Shown piece after piece: positions 50,347-59,093 of a DNA stretch of 64,000 nt (within the stretch, counting starts at the first letter, position 1; each line of letters starts with the position of its first letter). The notes below the pieces were generated by a model. It searched no databases, was not told the origin of the DNA, and saw only the letters and a program-made list of their open reading frames with translations. The DNA is taken from assembly GCF_001724605.1 (NCBI RefSeq), contig NZ_MEEX01000021.1:1-64000 (forward strand), in the 5' to 3' direction. The stretch comes from Phenylobacterium sp. SCN 70-31. Lineage in GTDB: Bacteria; Pseudomonadota; Alphaproteobacteria; Caulobacterales; Caulobacteraceae. Made by a program: the position numbers and the translations under genes.

Positions 50347-51159
50347 ATGCGGACGTTCAACGCTTTCATGTGCGGGCTGGCGGGAGCCTGCGCGATCGGC
50401 CTGGGCGCCGGGTTCGGAAACGCCGCGCACGCAGGCGTCCTGGTGGCGTCCGGCGACGAATGGACGCTGAGCGACTACGCCTACGACGCCGTCTACAAGG
50501 CGGGCACCGAGGCGTTCGTGAAAGATCTGGTCACGACCTTCGGCGGCTCGAACTACCTGCTGCTGACCGGGAACGGCAACGTGCCCCTGGGACAGCTCGG
50601 CCAGCTCACCGCGCAACTCACCGGCCTGGGCAAGACGGTGGCGACCTCGGCGACCTTCGACCTGGCCACCGCCAGCGCCTACGACGCGGTCTTCCACTTC
50701 GGACAGGGCTTCAGCGCGCCGCAGTTCGCCGCGCTCGGCGCTTACATGGACGGCGGCGGCAACGCCTACGTCAGCCTGGGCTCGGGCTGGTACGGCACCG
50801 CGGCCGGCGAGGCCGCGGCGTGGAACCCCTTCTTTGCCGACTACGGCCTGGTCGCCGGCGGGACCTGGTTCTCCGCGCCGGGCTTCGTCAACGTGACGGT
50901 CACCTCGGGCCCGCCGGGGGCCACGAACCTCATCTGGGGATACGGCCAGTCGATCGACAGGCTGCCCGACGGTCCCGGCGTGTCATACCTGCGCGGCAGC
51001 TTCGCCGGCGGCCCGACCGACATCGGCCTGGTCGGTTCGAGCCAGGCGCTGGGCGTCGTGGCGGGCGTGCCGGAACCCGCCACATGGGCGCTCCTGATCA
51101 TGGGCTTCGGCGCGGCGGGCGCCATGCTTCGGCGGCGTGACCGCGTGGCGTTCGGCTGA
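50347..51159 (+). CDS. PEPxxWA-CTERM exported protein
   Basis: 270 aa from ATG at 50347, after GGAG. Signal peptide MRTFNAFMCGLAGACAIGLG to about residue 30. The body (GGSNYLLLTGNGN... AFHFGQGFSAPQFAALGAYMDGGGNAYVSLG) suggests a Rossmann-like secreted domain. The C-terminus VPEPATWALLIMGFGAAGAM plus RRRDR is the PEP-CTERM sorting signal (PEPxxWA form) with a helix and basic end, processed by exosortase. No exosortase gene is in the window. Body function unknown. Confidence 0.9.
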   Translation: MRTFNAFMCGLAGACAIGLGAGFGNAAHAGVLVASGDEWTLSDYAYDAVYKAGTEAFVKDLVTTFGGSNYLLLTGNGNVPLGQLGQLTAQLTGLGKTVATSATFDLATASAYDAVFHFGQGFSAPQFAALGAYMDGGGNAYVSLGSGWYGTAAGEAAAWNPFFADYGLVAGGTWFSAPGFVNVTVTSGPPGATNLIWGYGQSIDRLPDGPGVSYLRGSFAGGPTDIGLVGSSQALGVVAGVPEPATWALLIMGFGAAGAMLRRRDRVAFG

Positions 51160-51188
51160 CGATGGCCGGGCGCGTGGCTTAGGCCCGG

Positions 51189-51230
51189 CGCGCTCGGCCA
51201 GACGCGCTCGGCCAGACGCGCTCGGCCAGA
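51189..51230. repeat. Three perfect 14-bp tandem repeats
   Basis: CGCGCTCGGCCAGA occurs three times without spacer at 51189-51202, 51203-51216 and 51217-51230, followed by a partial CGCT. The array fills the gap between the PEP-CTERM gene and the S41 peptidase stop. Perfect units suggest recent slippage. Confidence 0.9.
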
Positions 51231-51233
51231 CGC

Positions 51234-52670
51234 TCAGTTCCGTCCGCGGACCCGCAGGAGGGCCTGCTCGAGCACAATGTCCGCCGCGGTCGCGATCGGC
51301 TCGCGCGCCAGCGTATGGTCGGGCGTCACGCCCTGGAGCCGCTCGTCCCCGTCCGGACGCACGATCCGGCTCTTCGGATAGGTGACGACGACGCCCGAAG
51401 GCAGCGTGAACGACAGTATGGACGCATAGGTCGTGGGGACGTCGGCGGTCTCCTCGCCCATGATCTCCCCGAAGCCGTAGTCCTGGATCAGCGCGGCGAC
51501 CGAGGCGGCGTTCGAGTAGCTGTGGCGGTTCACCAGGACATGGACCTTGCCCTCGAACCTCGGCGCCGGGCGGGGCGGATTGAGCGGCAGGTCGAAATCG
51601 TAGCGGGCGCCGTCCGGCTGCGCCGCCTCGGCGCGGGCCAGGGCCGACAGCGTCGAATCGTCGCCGCCGCCGCCGTCCGCCAGCCTCTGGCGGTACCAGG
51701 CCTTGGCCTGGGGACTGGCCCTGAGGCGGAAACTGGCGGCGAAGCGGAACGGCCGGTCCGCGAACCAGGCCACCATGGGATCGCTGAAGCCGTTGTCGCC
51801 CCCAGGGTTGTTCCGCAGGTCGAGGATCAGGTCCGTCGCGCCGGAGTCGAGGAGACGACCGAAACTCTCGTCGACGAACCGGTGGAAGCCGTCCGGCGCC
51901 TCGCCCGGCGTCTGACCGAAGGGGCCGGGCCGCAGATAGCCGACGCGATCGTCCAGCATCCGGAACTCGCGCGAATTGAAATCGACCGCCAGACGCGGCG
52001 CGCGCGCCGCCAGGGCGCGGCGCTCGGCCGCGGTGACCGCGCGAACCTGCGCGCGGACCAGCCGGCCCTCCGGATCCCGCCCCGTCACCTCGGCCTGGTC
52101 CACCTCCCCCAACAGGAGCCAGAGCGTCGGCGCAAACGCCTGCTCCAGAAGGGCGTGGGTCATGTAGGGCCGCTCGGCGGAGATCAGCACGCCGGCCCGC
52201 TCCATCCAGACCTCGATCGGCTCGCCGTTCAATGTCAGCAGCTCGAAACCGGGAGCCAGGCGCCCCTCGGCGTCGGCGTAGGCGGTGAGCCGCACCCTCC
52301 CCTCGTCCACGCGGATCAAGAGCGGCAGGAACCAGCCGCCCTCCCCCAGCCGCCGTACGAACGCCGTCATGGGGGCATCGATGCGCGCATGGCCCACCCG
52401 CCCGAAGGCCGTGAAGCGCTGAAGCAGGATCGCGGCCTCCAGCCGGTCCATCGGCTTCGTCGTCCGCTCGGAGAGCACCTTATGGAACTGGTCGTACTCC
52501 GCGCGGGTGCGATGGGCGAAGAGATCGTAGTGCGCCGCCTGGAGACCGAGGTAGAGGGCGTCCAGATCCGCCTGGACAGCGCGGGGCTGGAGGGCCGGTT
52601 CGGCGCCGAAGACGCCGGTCGGAGCGATGCCGACGGCGCACGCGAGCACAAGGCCGATGAGCTGTTTCAT
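51234..52670 (-). CDS. Exported S41-family (C-terminal processing-like) serine peptidase
   Basis: 478 aa. Signal peptide MKQLIGLVLACAVGIAPTG to about residue 23. No clear PDZ domain; a long N-terminal part precedes the peptidase core: DLILDLRNNPGGDNG, catalytic Ser in VNRHSYSNAASVAALIQ, and GEETADVPTTYASIL with downstream ends GVTPDHTLA. S41 peptidases cleave at exposed C-termini. Substrate unknown. Confidence 0.92.
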   Translation of the reverse strand: MKQLIGLVLACAVGIAPTGVFGAEPALQPRAVQADLDALYLGLQAAHYDLFAHRTRAEYDQFHKVLSERTTKPMDRLEAAILLQRFTAFGRVGHARIDAPMTAFVRRLGEGGWFLPLLIRVDEGRVRLTAYADAEGRLAPGFELLTLNGEPIEVWMERAGVLISAERPYMTHALLEQAFAPTLWLLLGEVDQAEVTGRDPEGRLVRAQVRAVTAAERRALAARAPRLAVDFNSREFRMLDDRVGYLRPGPFGQTPGEAPDGFHRFVDESFGRLLDSGATDLILDLRNNPGGDNGFSDPMVAWFADRPFRFAASFRLRASPQAKAWYRQRLADGGGGDDSTLSALARAEAAQPDGARYDFDLPLNPPRPAPRFEGKVHVLVNRHSYSNAASVAALIQDYGFGEIMGEETADVPTTYASILSFTLPSGVVVTYPKSRIVRPDGDERLQGVTPDHTLAREPIATAADIVLEQALLRVRGRN

Positions 52671-52822
52671 GCATCTCCCGCAATCCGAAGCGTCGAGGCT
52701 AGCGCAGCAGCAGCGGCGTGCGAAGAGCGCGCGACCGCACTGCGGGAGGAAGAAAATTCACTGCGACTTGCGTCCGGCCCCGGCAAGATGAACCCTGCTT
52801 CTCCACCACAGGCGAGGCGGAG

Positions 52823-53365
52823 ATGCAGAAGGCTGCACGGACCAAGGCGCTCTACGCCGGATCGTTCGATCCGGTCACGCGTGGTCACCTGGACATCGTG
52901 CGCAAGGCGTTGGCCACATTCGACGCCGTCCACGTGGCGGTGGGTACGAACGTCCGCAAGCAACGCGCCTTTGGCGTCGAGGAGAGCCTCCGGCTGATTC
53001 GGAGTTCGGTGATCGAGCTCTGGCCGGAGGCGGCGGCCGCCGACGACGTCCCCCTTTTCGACGGGGCGCTGGAGATCGGCGAGTACGCCAACCAGAGTCT
53101 GATCAAATATGCGCGGGCGATCGGGGCGACGCACATCGTGCGCGGACTGCGTGAAGCCACCAACTTCAACGAGGAGTTCAACCTGCACGGCCTGGCCGAG
53201 CGGATCGACCCTACGATCCCCATGGTCCACTTCATCTGCGACACCCAGTTCCTCCACGTCTCGTCCAGCACGGCCAAGGAACTGGACGCCGTGGGCGAGG
53301 ATATCGGCTGGCTGGTCCTACCCTCGGTGGAAGCGGCGTTTCGCGCACGACGAGATCGGCCGTGA
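52823..53365 (+). CDS. Divergent CoaD-like nucleotidyltransferase
   Basis: 180 aa from ATG at 52823, after GGCGGAG. The nucleotidyltransferase fold is clear: AGSFDPVTRGHLDIV near residues 12-26 carries the (H/T)xGH site as RGH, and the C-terminal SSSTAKEL echoes the phosphate loop SSSxVKE. Length and middle blocks (AFGVEESLRLIRSSV, IVRGLREATNFNEEFNL) correspond to pantetheine-phosphate adenylyltransferase but many positions differ (e.g. TIPMVHFICDTQFLHVSS). Either the housekeeping CoaD in a divergent form or a paralog. Coupled to the next gene by GTGA. Confidence 0.85.
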   Translation: MQKAARTKALYAGSFDPVTRGHLDIVRKALATFDAVHVAVGTNVRKQRAFGVEESLRLIRSSVIELWPEAAAADDVPLFDGALEIGEYANQSLIKYARAIGATHIVRGLREATNFNEEFNLHGLAERIDPTIPMVHFICDTQFLHVSSSTAKELDAVGEDIGWLVLPSVEAAFRARRDRP

Positions 53366-54228
53366 GCCGCGGACCGTTGGACCGCGACCCGGGGCGGCAG
53401 GTTTGCGTGAGGGCTCGGCCGGCCCGGCGGGTTCCGACGGGAGATGACGGAAAGGCGGCGACGGGTCCGCAGATCCTCGGCCCGTTCGCACGCGTGGCGG
53501 GGCTGGTCGCAAGCCTGGCTATCGCATGTGGCCCCGTCCCGGCGCAGGCCATCGGATCCCAGACCTGCGCCTTCCCCACGTCACCCTCCGTGCTGATGGC
53601 CGAGGGAGAGCCGCATGCGGCGGGATCGAAGCTGCTGCAGATGTGGGAATTCGATGATGCGCCGGTGTTCGCCTCCGAAGCCGAGCCCGCAGGCTACGAG
53701 GCTTTCCGCCGGCGGGCCGCGGCGGCCGTGGGCGACACCGATCCCCTACGCCCGCTGCGGGCGAACCCCGGCCGCAACAACGACCTCGTGGCGCGGCATG
53801 CCGGCGCCTGGGTGCGGCCGGCCACCTGCCTTCAGAAGTTGCTGCAAAAGGCCCAGGACGACCGGATCGACACCTTCGCGTCGCCGACCGAGTTCATGGC
53901 CTTCGTGTTGCGCAGCCCGGACGGGGCGCGGCTGCGGGTCTATTTCTACACCGCGAATTTCGACGGGATCGGGCGTGTCGGCCCGGCGGCCGAACCGGCG
54001 GCGCGTGACCACGCGGCGGGCTGGACCGTCCTGGCCGGTGTCCACAACCACAATTTCCATCCGCACGACCCGACCCTGAACGGCGCGGTGGGACCCAGCC
54101 TGCCCGACGCCCAGTTCAATCTGCGCTTTCACGCACAGACGGGGATGGCCGAAGCCTGGATCACGAACGGCCTGCATACCGCGCAGATCCCGGCCGCCGC
54201 CTTCCCGCTGTTCGAACAGACGCCGTAA
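53362..54228 (+). CDS. Exported protein with JAMM-like metal-binding pattern
   Basis: 288 aa from GTG at 53362, overlapping the stop of the CoaD-like gene by four bases; later starts are possible. A hydrophobic segment (FARVAGLVASLAIACGPVPAQA, residues 41-63) may act as signal peptide after an unusual 40-residue basic leader. The second half shows E177 (SPTEFMAFVL), H228-x-H230 (AGVHNHNFHP) and S246-x-x-D249 (GPSLPDAQF), the order and spacing of E / HxH / SxxD in JAMM/MPN+ metalloproteases, with a longer insert between HxH and S. No named family is recognised; the assignment is inference. Confidence 0.65.
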   Translation: MSRGPLDRDPGRQVCVRARPARRVPTGDDGKAATGPQILGPFARVAGLVASLAIACGPVPAQAIGSQTCAFPTSPSVLMAEGEPHAAGSKLLQMWEFDDAPVFASEAEPAGYEAFRRRAAAAVGDTDPLRPLRANPGRNNDLVARHAGAWVRPATCLQKLLQKAQDDRIDTFASPTEFMAFVLRSPDGARLRVYFYTANFDGIGRVGPAAEPAARDHAAGWTVLAGVHNHNFHPHDPTLNGAVGPSLPDAQFNLRFHAQTGMAEAWITNGLHTAQIPAAAFPLFEQTP

Positions 54229-54272
54229 CGGGGCCGAACGCCTGCGACGGCCCCGTCCAGGGGCCCATCCTG

Positions 54273-54548
54273 TCAGTTCACCCGCCCCTCGTTCGACCCC
54301 TCTGCGAGGTCGGGATCGTCGCCCTCGACCAGCGCCGTGATGAGGGAGAGTTCGTGGCGCAGGTGGTCCCAGGTCGCATTGCTTCCACTGGCCATCTCGC
54401 GACTCTCGCTCAGGATTCCGGCGAATACGGCCCGCAGGTCCTCCAGCAGATGCTCGTCGCGAAGCGCCAGCAGGACCGTGAGGCCCTTCAGCAGCTTGTC
54501 GTTGGCGTGAACCATCGCCGCGAGACGCTCCGTGTCGGTCTGAGCCAT
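54273..54548 (-). CDS. Small helical protein, unknown
   Basis: 91 aa, mostly helical (ERLAAMVHANDKLLKGLTVLLAL; EDLRAVFAGILSESREMA; HLRHELSLITALVE). No signal peptide and no recognised family. It sits alone and convergent with the JAMM-like gene. ATG with a good upstream GGA run. Moderate support. Confidence 0.65.
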   Translation of the reverse strand: MAQTDTERLAAMVHANDKLLKGLTVLLALRDEHLLEDLRAVFAGILSESREMASGSNATWDHLRHELSLITALVEGDDPDLAEGSNEGRVN

Positions 54549-54629
54549 GGATTGGATGTCCTTCCGTGGGTGGCCGACATAACGCCGGCGCCCAGCGGTC
54601 GTTGCAACGACGTCGCGGCGTTCACCCGT

Positions 54630-55022
54630 TCAGCAACGGCGTTGCTTCGTCGCGTTGAACGCCGCGGCGGCCTGGATCAGGGACTGGAAGGCCCCGGCAT
54701 CGAGGAGATCGCCTTCGCGCAGGTCGATGGCGCGGCGCACCTTCCCCTCCAAACTCGCGTTGAACAGGCCCGAGGGATCGGGCAGCGCCGCGCCCTGCGC
54801 GAAGGTGAGCTTCACCACCGCCTTGTAGGTCTCTCCCGTGCAGAGGATCCCGCCGCAGGACCAGACCGGCACGCCTCGCCACTTCCATTCCTCGACCACG
54901 TCCGGGACGGCCTCGTGGATCAGGGCGCGGACGCGGGCCAGGGTTTCGCCGCGCCAGTCGGCGAGCGCAGTGATGCGGGCGTCGATGAGCGTCGCGGGGG
55001 CGTCGGGTTCGGAGGCGGCCAT
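54630..55022 (-). CDS. DUF1801-domain protein
   Basis: 130 aa. DUF1801 pattern: LADWRGETLARVRALIHEAVPDVVEEWKW, VWSCGGILCTGETYKAVVKL and LDAGAFQSLIQAAAAF. These small proteins resemble part of frataxin-like/YdhG folds; the function is unknown. It ends four bases before the upstream DUF1801 gene stop region and is on the same strand, so the two may be co-transcribed paralogs. Confidence 0.85.
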   Translation of the reverse strand: MAASEPDAPATLIDARITALADWRGETLARVRALIHEAVPDVVEEWKWRGVPVWSCGGILCTGETYKAVVKLTFAQGAALPDPSGLFNASLEGKVRRAIDLREGDLLDAGAFQSLIQAAAAFNATKQRRC

Positions 55023-55025
55023 GCG

Positions 55026-55472
55026 TCACATCTTCTCGCCGGGCAGCCGACAGGCCTGCCGCACCCAGTCGGCCACCTGGGCCTCGTCGAAGCCCCCGTC
55101 GTGGATGTGGAGATAGCGGGTGTCCTGGCTCTTGGAGGCGACCGGGGGCATGGGCGTCAGCGACCGGCCGCGGAAGAAGGCCACCTTCACGTACTTCGCG
55201 AAGACGTGAAAGCTCAGGAACCAGACGTCCTTCTCCAGGCCGTAGAGAGGCGAGTTCCATTTCACCGCCTTGCACACGCCGGGAACCTCGGCGGTGATGA
55301 GGCGATCGAGACGGCGACCGACGTCGCGCGTCCAGTCGGGCATGGCGTCGATGTAGGCCTGGACCGACGCGTCGCCGTAGCCCTTGGCGATCTGGGGATT
55401 GCCGCCGGAGAGCCGCCTGGGAGCGTCAGGCTTTCGGGCGTCGGACTTGGGCGCGTCGGACTTGGGGGCCAT
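55026..55472 (-). CDS. DUF1801-domain protein, second copy
   Basis: 148 aa. Lysine/Asp/Pro-rich start (MAPKSDAPKSDARKPDAP), then the DUF1801 domain: YIDAMPDWTRDVGRRLDRLITAEVPGVCKAVKWN, PLYGLEKDVWFLSFHVFAKYVKVAFF, TRYLHIHDGGFDEAQVADWVRQA. Three bases separate it from the downstream DUF1801 gene. Low identity between the two copies points to an old duplication or separate families. Confidence 0.85.
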   Translation of the reverse strand: MAPKSDAPKSDARKPDAPRRLSGGNPQIAKGYGDASVQAYIDAMPDWTRDVGRRLDRLITAEVPGVCKAVKWNSPLYGLEKDVWFLSFHVFAKYVKVAFFRGRSLTPMPPVASKSQDTRYLHIHDGGFDEAQVADWVRQACRLPGEKM

Positions 55473-55585
55473 GCGGCACAGTGGCCGCGATGGGGCGTGG
55501 CCGCAACCTGAGCCGGAAGCCCCGCCGCCTGCTCTTCGCCTCGGTTCCAGGCCCGCCGCCCTCCCCCATCGCTGGTGAAATGCTG

Positions 55586-58249
55586 TCAGACGCCCTCGAG
55601 GCGCGAGAGCGCCGCCTGGAGCTTGTCGCGGGCGGCCTGGGCGTCGGCGAGGCGATCGCGGTTCTCCTCGACCACCTCCTCGGGCGCGCGGGCGACGAAG
55701 TCGGGATTGGCCAGCTTCTTCGCGGTGCGGTCGATATCGGCGGCGAGGTTGGCGACCTCCTTGCCCAGGCGTGCGCGTTCCGCGGCGATGTCGATGAATT
55801 CGGCCACCGGCAGGGCCAGAGTCGCGCCCGCCACCACGTAGGGGATCGCACCGGCCGGAGCCGCATCCACGACACGAACCTCCGAGACCCGCAGCAGGCG
55901 ACCGATCAGGGCGGCGCTGCGCTCAAGCACCGCCTGCTGCGCGCCGGAGGCCTCGACCACGAGCAGCGGCGGCTGAGCGGAGGGCGGCACGTTCAAGCCC
56001 TGGCGCACCGAGCGGCCCTCGGTGATGGTCTCGATGATGAGGCCGATCTCGGCGTCGGCAGCCGGATCGACCAGATTTTCCGGAAGGTCGGGCCAGGGCG
56101 CGGTCATGAGGAAGCCGCCGTGCTTGCGCGCGGCGCCCAGGTCGGCGGTCTGCTCCCACAGCTCTTCGGTGATGAAGGGCATGACCGGGTGAAGCAGGGT
56201 CAGGATCACGTCCAGAACCCAGGCGGCCGTGGCCTGGGTCTCGGCCTTCGCAGCCGCGTCGTCGCCGGTGAGCAGGGGCTTGGCCAACTCCACATACCAG
56301 TCGCAGAACTGGTTCCAGATGAAGCGGTAGAGCCCGTTCGCCGCCTCGTCGAAGCCGCAGCCGGCCAACGCAGTGGTGACGGCGGCGGCCGTGCGCTGCG
56401 TCTCGCCCACGATCCAGCGGTTGAGCGGCGCGGTGACGGCCGCAGGGTCGAAGCCCTCGGCGCGGGCGCAGCCGTTCATCTGGCAGAAGCGCGTGGCGTT
56501 CCAAAGCTTGGTGCCGAAGTTGCGGTACCCCTCGATCCTGGGCTTGGACAGCTTGATGTCGCGCGCCTGGCCCGACATCGCGGTGAGCGTGAAGCGCAGG
56601 GCGTCGGCGCCGAACTCGTCCACGAGGTCCAGCGGGTCCATGACGTTGCCCTTGGACTTGGACATCTTGGCGCCCGTGGCGTCCCGGACCAGGGCGTTGA
56701 TGAACACCCGCTTGAACGGGACCTCGCCGGTGAAGTGGATGCCCTGCATCATCATCCGGGCGACCCAGAAGAAGATGATGTCGAAGCCCGTGATCAGGGT
56801 ATGGGTCGGGTAGAACCGCGCCAGGTCCGCCGTCTTTTCCGGCCAGCCCATGGTGGAGAACGGCCACAGGCCCGACGAGAACCAGGTGTCGAGGACGTCC
56901 TCGTCCTGCTTCAGCGGCGTCGGCCGGCCATAGTGTTCTTCGGCCTTCTTCAGCGCCTCGGCCTCGGTCTCCTCGACGAAGGCCTTACCATCCGGACCAT
57001 ACCACGCGGGGATTCGGTGACCCCACCAGAGCTGGCGGCTGACGCACCAGGGCTGGATGTTCCGCATCCATTCGAAATAGGTCTTCTCCCAATGCTTGGG
57101 CACGAAGACGGTGTCGCCCGCTTCCACCGCCTTGATGGCGGGCTTGGCCAGGACGTCGGCGGCGACGTACCACTGGTCGGTCAGATAGGGTTCGACCACC
57201 ACGCCCGAACGGTCGCCATGCGGCACGGTATGCTTCGTCTTCTCGATCCCTCGCAGCAGGCCCAGGGCCTCGAACTGCTCGATCACCTTCTTGCGGGCCA
57301 CGAACCGGTCCAGGCCGCGATATTCCGGCGGGGCGTTGTCGTTGATCTTCGCGAAGTCGTCGAAGAGGTTGATCATCGGCAGGTTGTGACGCTTGCCGAC
57401 GGCGAAATCGTTGAAGTCGTGGGCCGGCGTGATCTTCACCGCGCCCGAACCCTTTTCCGGATCGGGATACTCATCGGCGATGATCGGGATCGGCCGGTTC
57501 ACGATCGGCAGGCGCACGGCCTTGCCGACCAGGGCCTTGTAGCGTTCGTCGGACGGATGGACCGCCACGGCGGTGTCGCCCAGCATCGTTTCGGGCCGGG
57601 TGGTGGCCACCACGATCTCGCCCGAGCCGTCCTCGAGCGGATAGGCGAAGTGCCAGTAGTGGCCGTCCACCTCGCGCGCCTCGACCTCAAGGTCCGAGAT
57701 GGCGGTCTGGAAGTGGGGGTCCCAGTTCACCAGCCGCTTGTCGCGGTAGATCAGCTTCTCCTTGTGGAGCTGGACGAACACTTTGCGGACGGCGGCGCTA
57801 AGGCCCTCGTCCAGGGTGAAGCGCTCACGGCTCCAGTCGCACGAAGCCCCAAGGCGGCGGAGCTGGTTGACGATGGTCCCGCCGGACTCGGCCTTCCATT
57901 CCCAGACCTTGGCCACGAACTCGTCGCGGCCCATGTCGCGGCGGCTGCGGTTGCCCCGTTCGGCGAGTTGGCGCTCGACCACCATCTGGGTGGCGATGCC
58001 GGCGTGGTCGGTGCCGGGCAGCCAGAGCGCGGCCTTGCCCCGCATGCGCTCGAAGCGGATCAGCACATCCTGCAAGGTGTTGTTCAGCGCATGCCCGATG
58101 TGCAGCGAGCCCGTCACGTTCGGCGGCGGAATGACAATGGAGAACGGCTCGGCGGCCGGGTCGTCGGTGGGCGAAAACGCACCCGAGTTTTCCCACGCGG
58201 CGTAGAGGCGCGGTTCGGCGGACTTGGGGTCGAAGGTCTTGTCGAGCAT
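55586..58249 (-). CDS. valS: Valyl-tRNA synthetase
   Basis: 887 aa from ATG at 58249; the 41-codon extension upstream is rejected. Class I synthetase with HIGH as [11 protein letters not shown] and KMSKS as AKMSKSKGN; editing-domain blocks [17 protein letters not shown] and the WRLS-type zinc/anticodon region; C-terminal coiled coil ([24 protein letters not shown]) that contacts tRNA. popZ lies upstream on the same strand. Confidence 0.97.
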   Translation of the reverse strand: MLDKTFDPKSAEPRLYAAWENSGAFSPTDDPAAEPFSIVIPPPNVTGSLHIGHALNNTLQDVLIRFERMRGKAALWLPGTDHAGIATQMVVERQLAERGNRSRRDMGRDEFVAKVWEWKAESGGTIVNQLRRLGASCDWSRERFTLDEGLSAAVRKVFVQLHKEKLIYRDKRLVNWDPHFQTAISDLEVEAREVDGHYWHFAYPLEDGSGEIVVATTRPETMLGDTAVAVHPSDERYKALVGKAVRLPIVNRPIPIIADEYPDPEKGSGAVKITPAHDFNDFAVGKRHNLPMINLFDDFAKINDNAPPEYRGLDRFVARKKVIEQFEALGLLRGIEKTKHTVPHGDRSGVVVEPYLTDQWYVAADVLAKPAIKAVEAGDTVFVPKHWEKTYFEWMRNIQPWCVSRQLWWGHRIPAWYGPDGKAFVEETEAEALKKAEEHYGRPTPLKQDEDVLDTWFSSGLWPFSTMGWPEKTADLARFYPTHTLITGFDIIFFWVARMMMQGIHFTGEVPFKRVFINALVRDATGAKMSKSKGNVMDPLDLVDEFGADALRFTLTAMSGQARDIKLSKPRIEGYRNFGTKLWNATRFCQMNGCARAEGFDPAAVTAPLNRWIVGETQRTAAAVTTALAGCGFDEAANGLYRFIWNQFCDWYVELAKPLLTGDDAAAKAETQATAAWVLDVILTLLHPVMPFITEELWEQTADLGAARKHGGFLMTAPWPDLPENLVDPAADAEIGLIIETITEGRSVRQGLNVPPSAQPPLLVVEASGAQQAVLERSAALIGRLLRVSEVRVVDAAPAGAIPYVVAGATLALPVAEFIDIAAERARLGKEVANLAADIDRTAKKLANPDFVARAPEEVVEENRDRLADAQAARDKLQAALSRLEGV

Positions 58250-58289
58250 GGCGGAGGTCTTCTGAACGAGCCGCGGCAGTACCGCAATT

Positions 58290-58325
58290 CCTCCCCGTCG
58301 CGGGAGGTGGCGCGAAGCGCCGTAG
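58290..58325. repeat. REP-like double hairpin upstream of valS
   Basis: Hairpin CCTCCC-N6-GGGAGG (58290-58307) followed by GGCGC-GAA-GCGCC (58309-58321). The first resembles the ends of the larger palindromic repeat between glyQ and glyS. Probably a fragment of the same dispersed family, within the valS leader. Confidence 0.55.
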
Positions 58326-58444
58326 GGACTTCCACTCAATAGGCGCCGCGGGCGCGTTTTGCCCAGCGCCACGGCGGACGATCATATCGCCCGAGCGGAA
58401 GGTTCCTTGGTCAGCTTCCCCTGGAAGGGAGCAACAGGGTCGTC

Positions 58445-59011
58445 CTAGCGTACTCGGCCGCGCGCGATGCGTTCGACCTCGGCCTCGACGGCCTGCTGCA
58501 CGATCGACGGCAGGTTGTCGTCGAGCCATTGCTGAAGCAGCGGGCGCAGAAGTTCGCGGACCACATCCTCCAGGGTGCGCCCCTCGGCGGGCATCAGGAG
58601 GCTGGACGACAGGCGGCCGAAGGTGGCCGCTGTCGCGGCCGCCACCGAGGCGCTCACCAGACCGTCCGCAGCGGGCGGCGGCGCGGCGACCGGTTGGGGC
58701 TCCGGCTCCGGCTCCGGCCCGACGGCGACCACATCCAGGTCGCCGTGGCTTTCCACGCGCTGGGTCAGTTCCAGATCGTCATCATCGTCGTCGAGGTCGG
58801 GCGCCGGCTCGAAGCCTCCCGCCACCGCCGGTTCGGGCTCAGGTTCGGGAATCGGCAGCGGGTCGGCGTCGCCCTTGAGGGGCACGGGTTCCGATTCGGC
58901 TGCAGGCAGCTCAGGGCCGCCTTCGGCCGGAGCCTCGTCCTCGGAGATGATCCGACGGATGGAGGCGAGAATCTCCTCCATGGTCGGTTCTTGAGAGCTT
59001 TGCTCGGACAT
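58445..59011 (-). CDS. popZ: PopZ polar organising protein
   Basis: 188 aa. Assembles the polar hub that anchors the ParB-parS origin complex in Caulobacterales. N-terminal DUF2497 helix EPTMEEILASIRRIISEDEAP; central disordered acidic/Pro linker (EPEPEPAV, DLDDDDDDLELTQ, EPEPEPQP, about residues 30-115); C-terminal oligomerisation helices with FGRLSSSLLMPAEGRTLEDVVRELLRPLLQQWLDDNLP, nearly identical to the known PopZ. It is followed by valS, 195 bp downstream. This gene fixes the lineage of the window. Confidence 0.96.
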   Translation of the reverse strand: MSEQSSQEPTMEEILASIRRIISEDEAPAEGGPELPAAESEPVPLKGDADPLPIPEPEPEPAVAGGFEPAPDLDDDDDDLELTQRVESHGDLDVVAVGPEPEPEPQPVAAPPPAADGLVSASVAAATAATFGRLSSSLLMPAEGRTLEDVVRELLRPLLQQWLDDNLPSIVQQAVEAEVERIARGRVR

Positions 59012-59093
59012 CAGCCTGCCGCCACGGTTGAATCTCGGAACCCGAGCCTAAGCGCCAGCGGCCCATCGTGCAATTTCTGAGGGCGCCGCTCCG

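Noticed and set aside
55481..58342. A 953-codon plus-strand frame opposite valS
   Set aside because: Shadow of valS; no motif or start site of its own.
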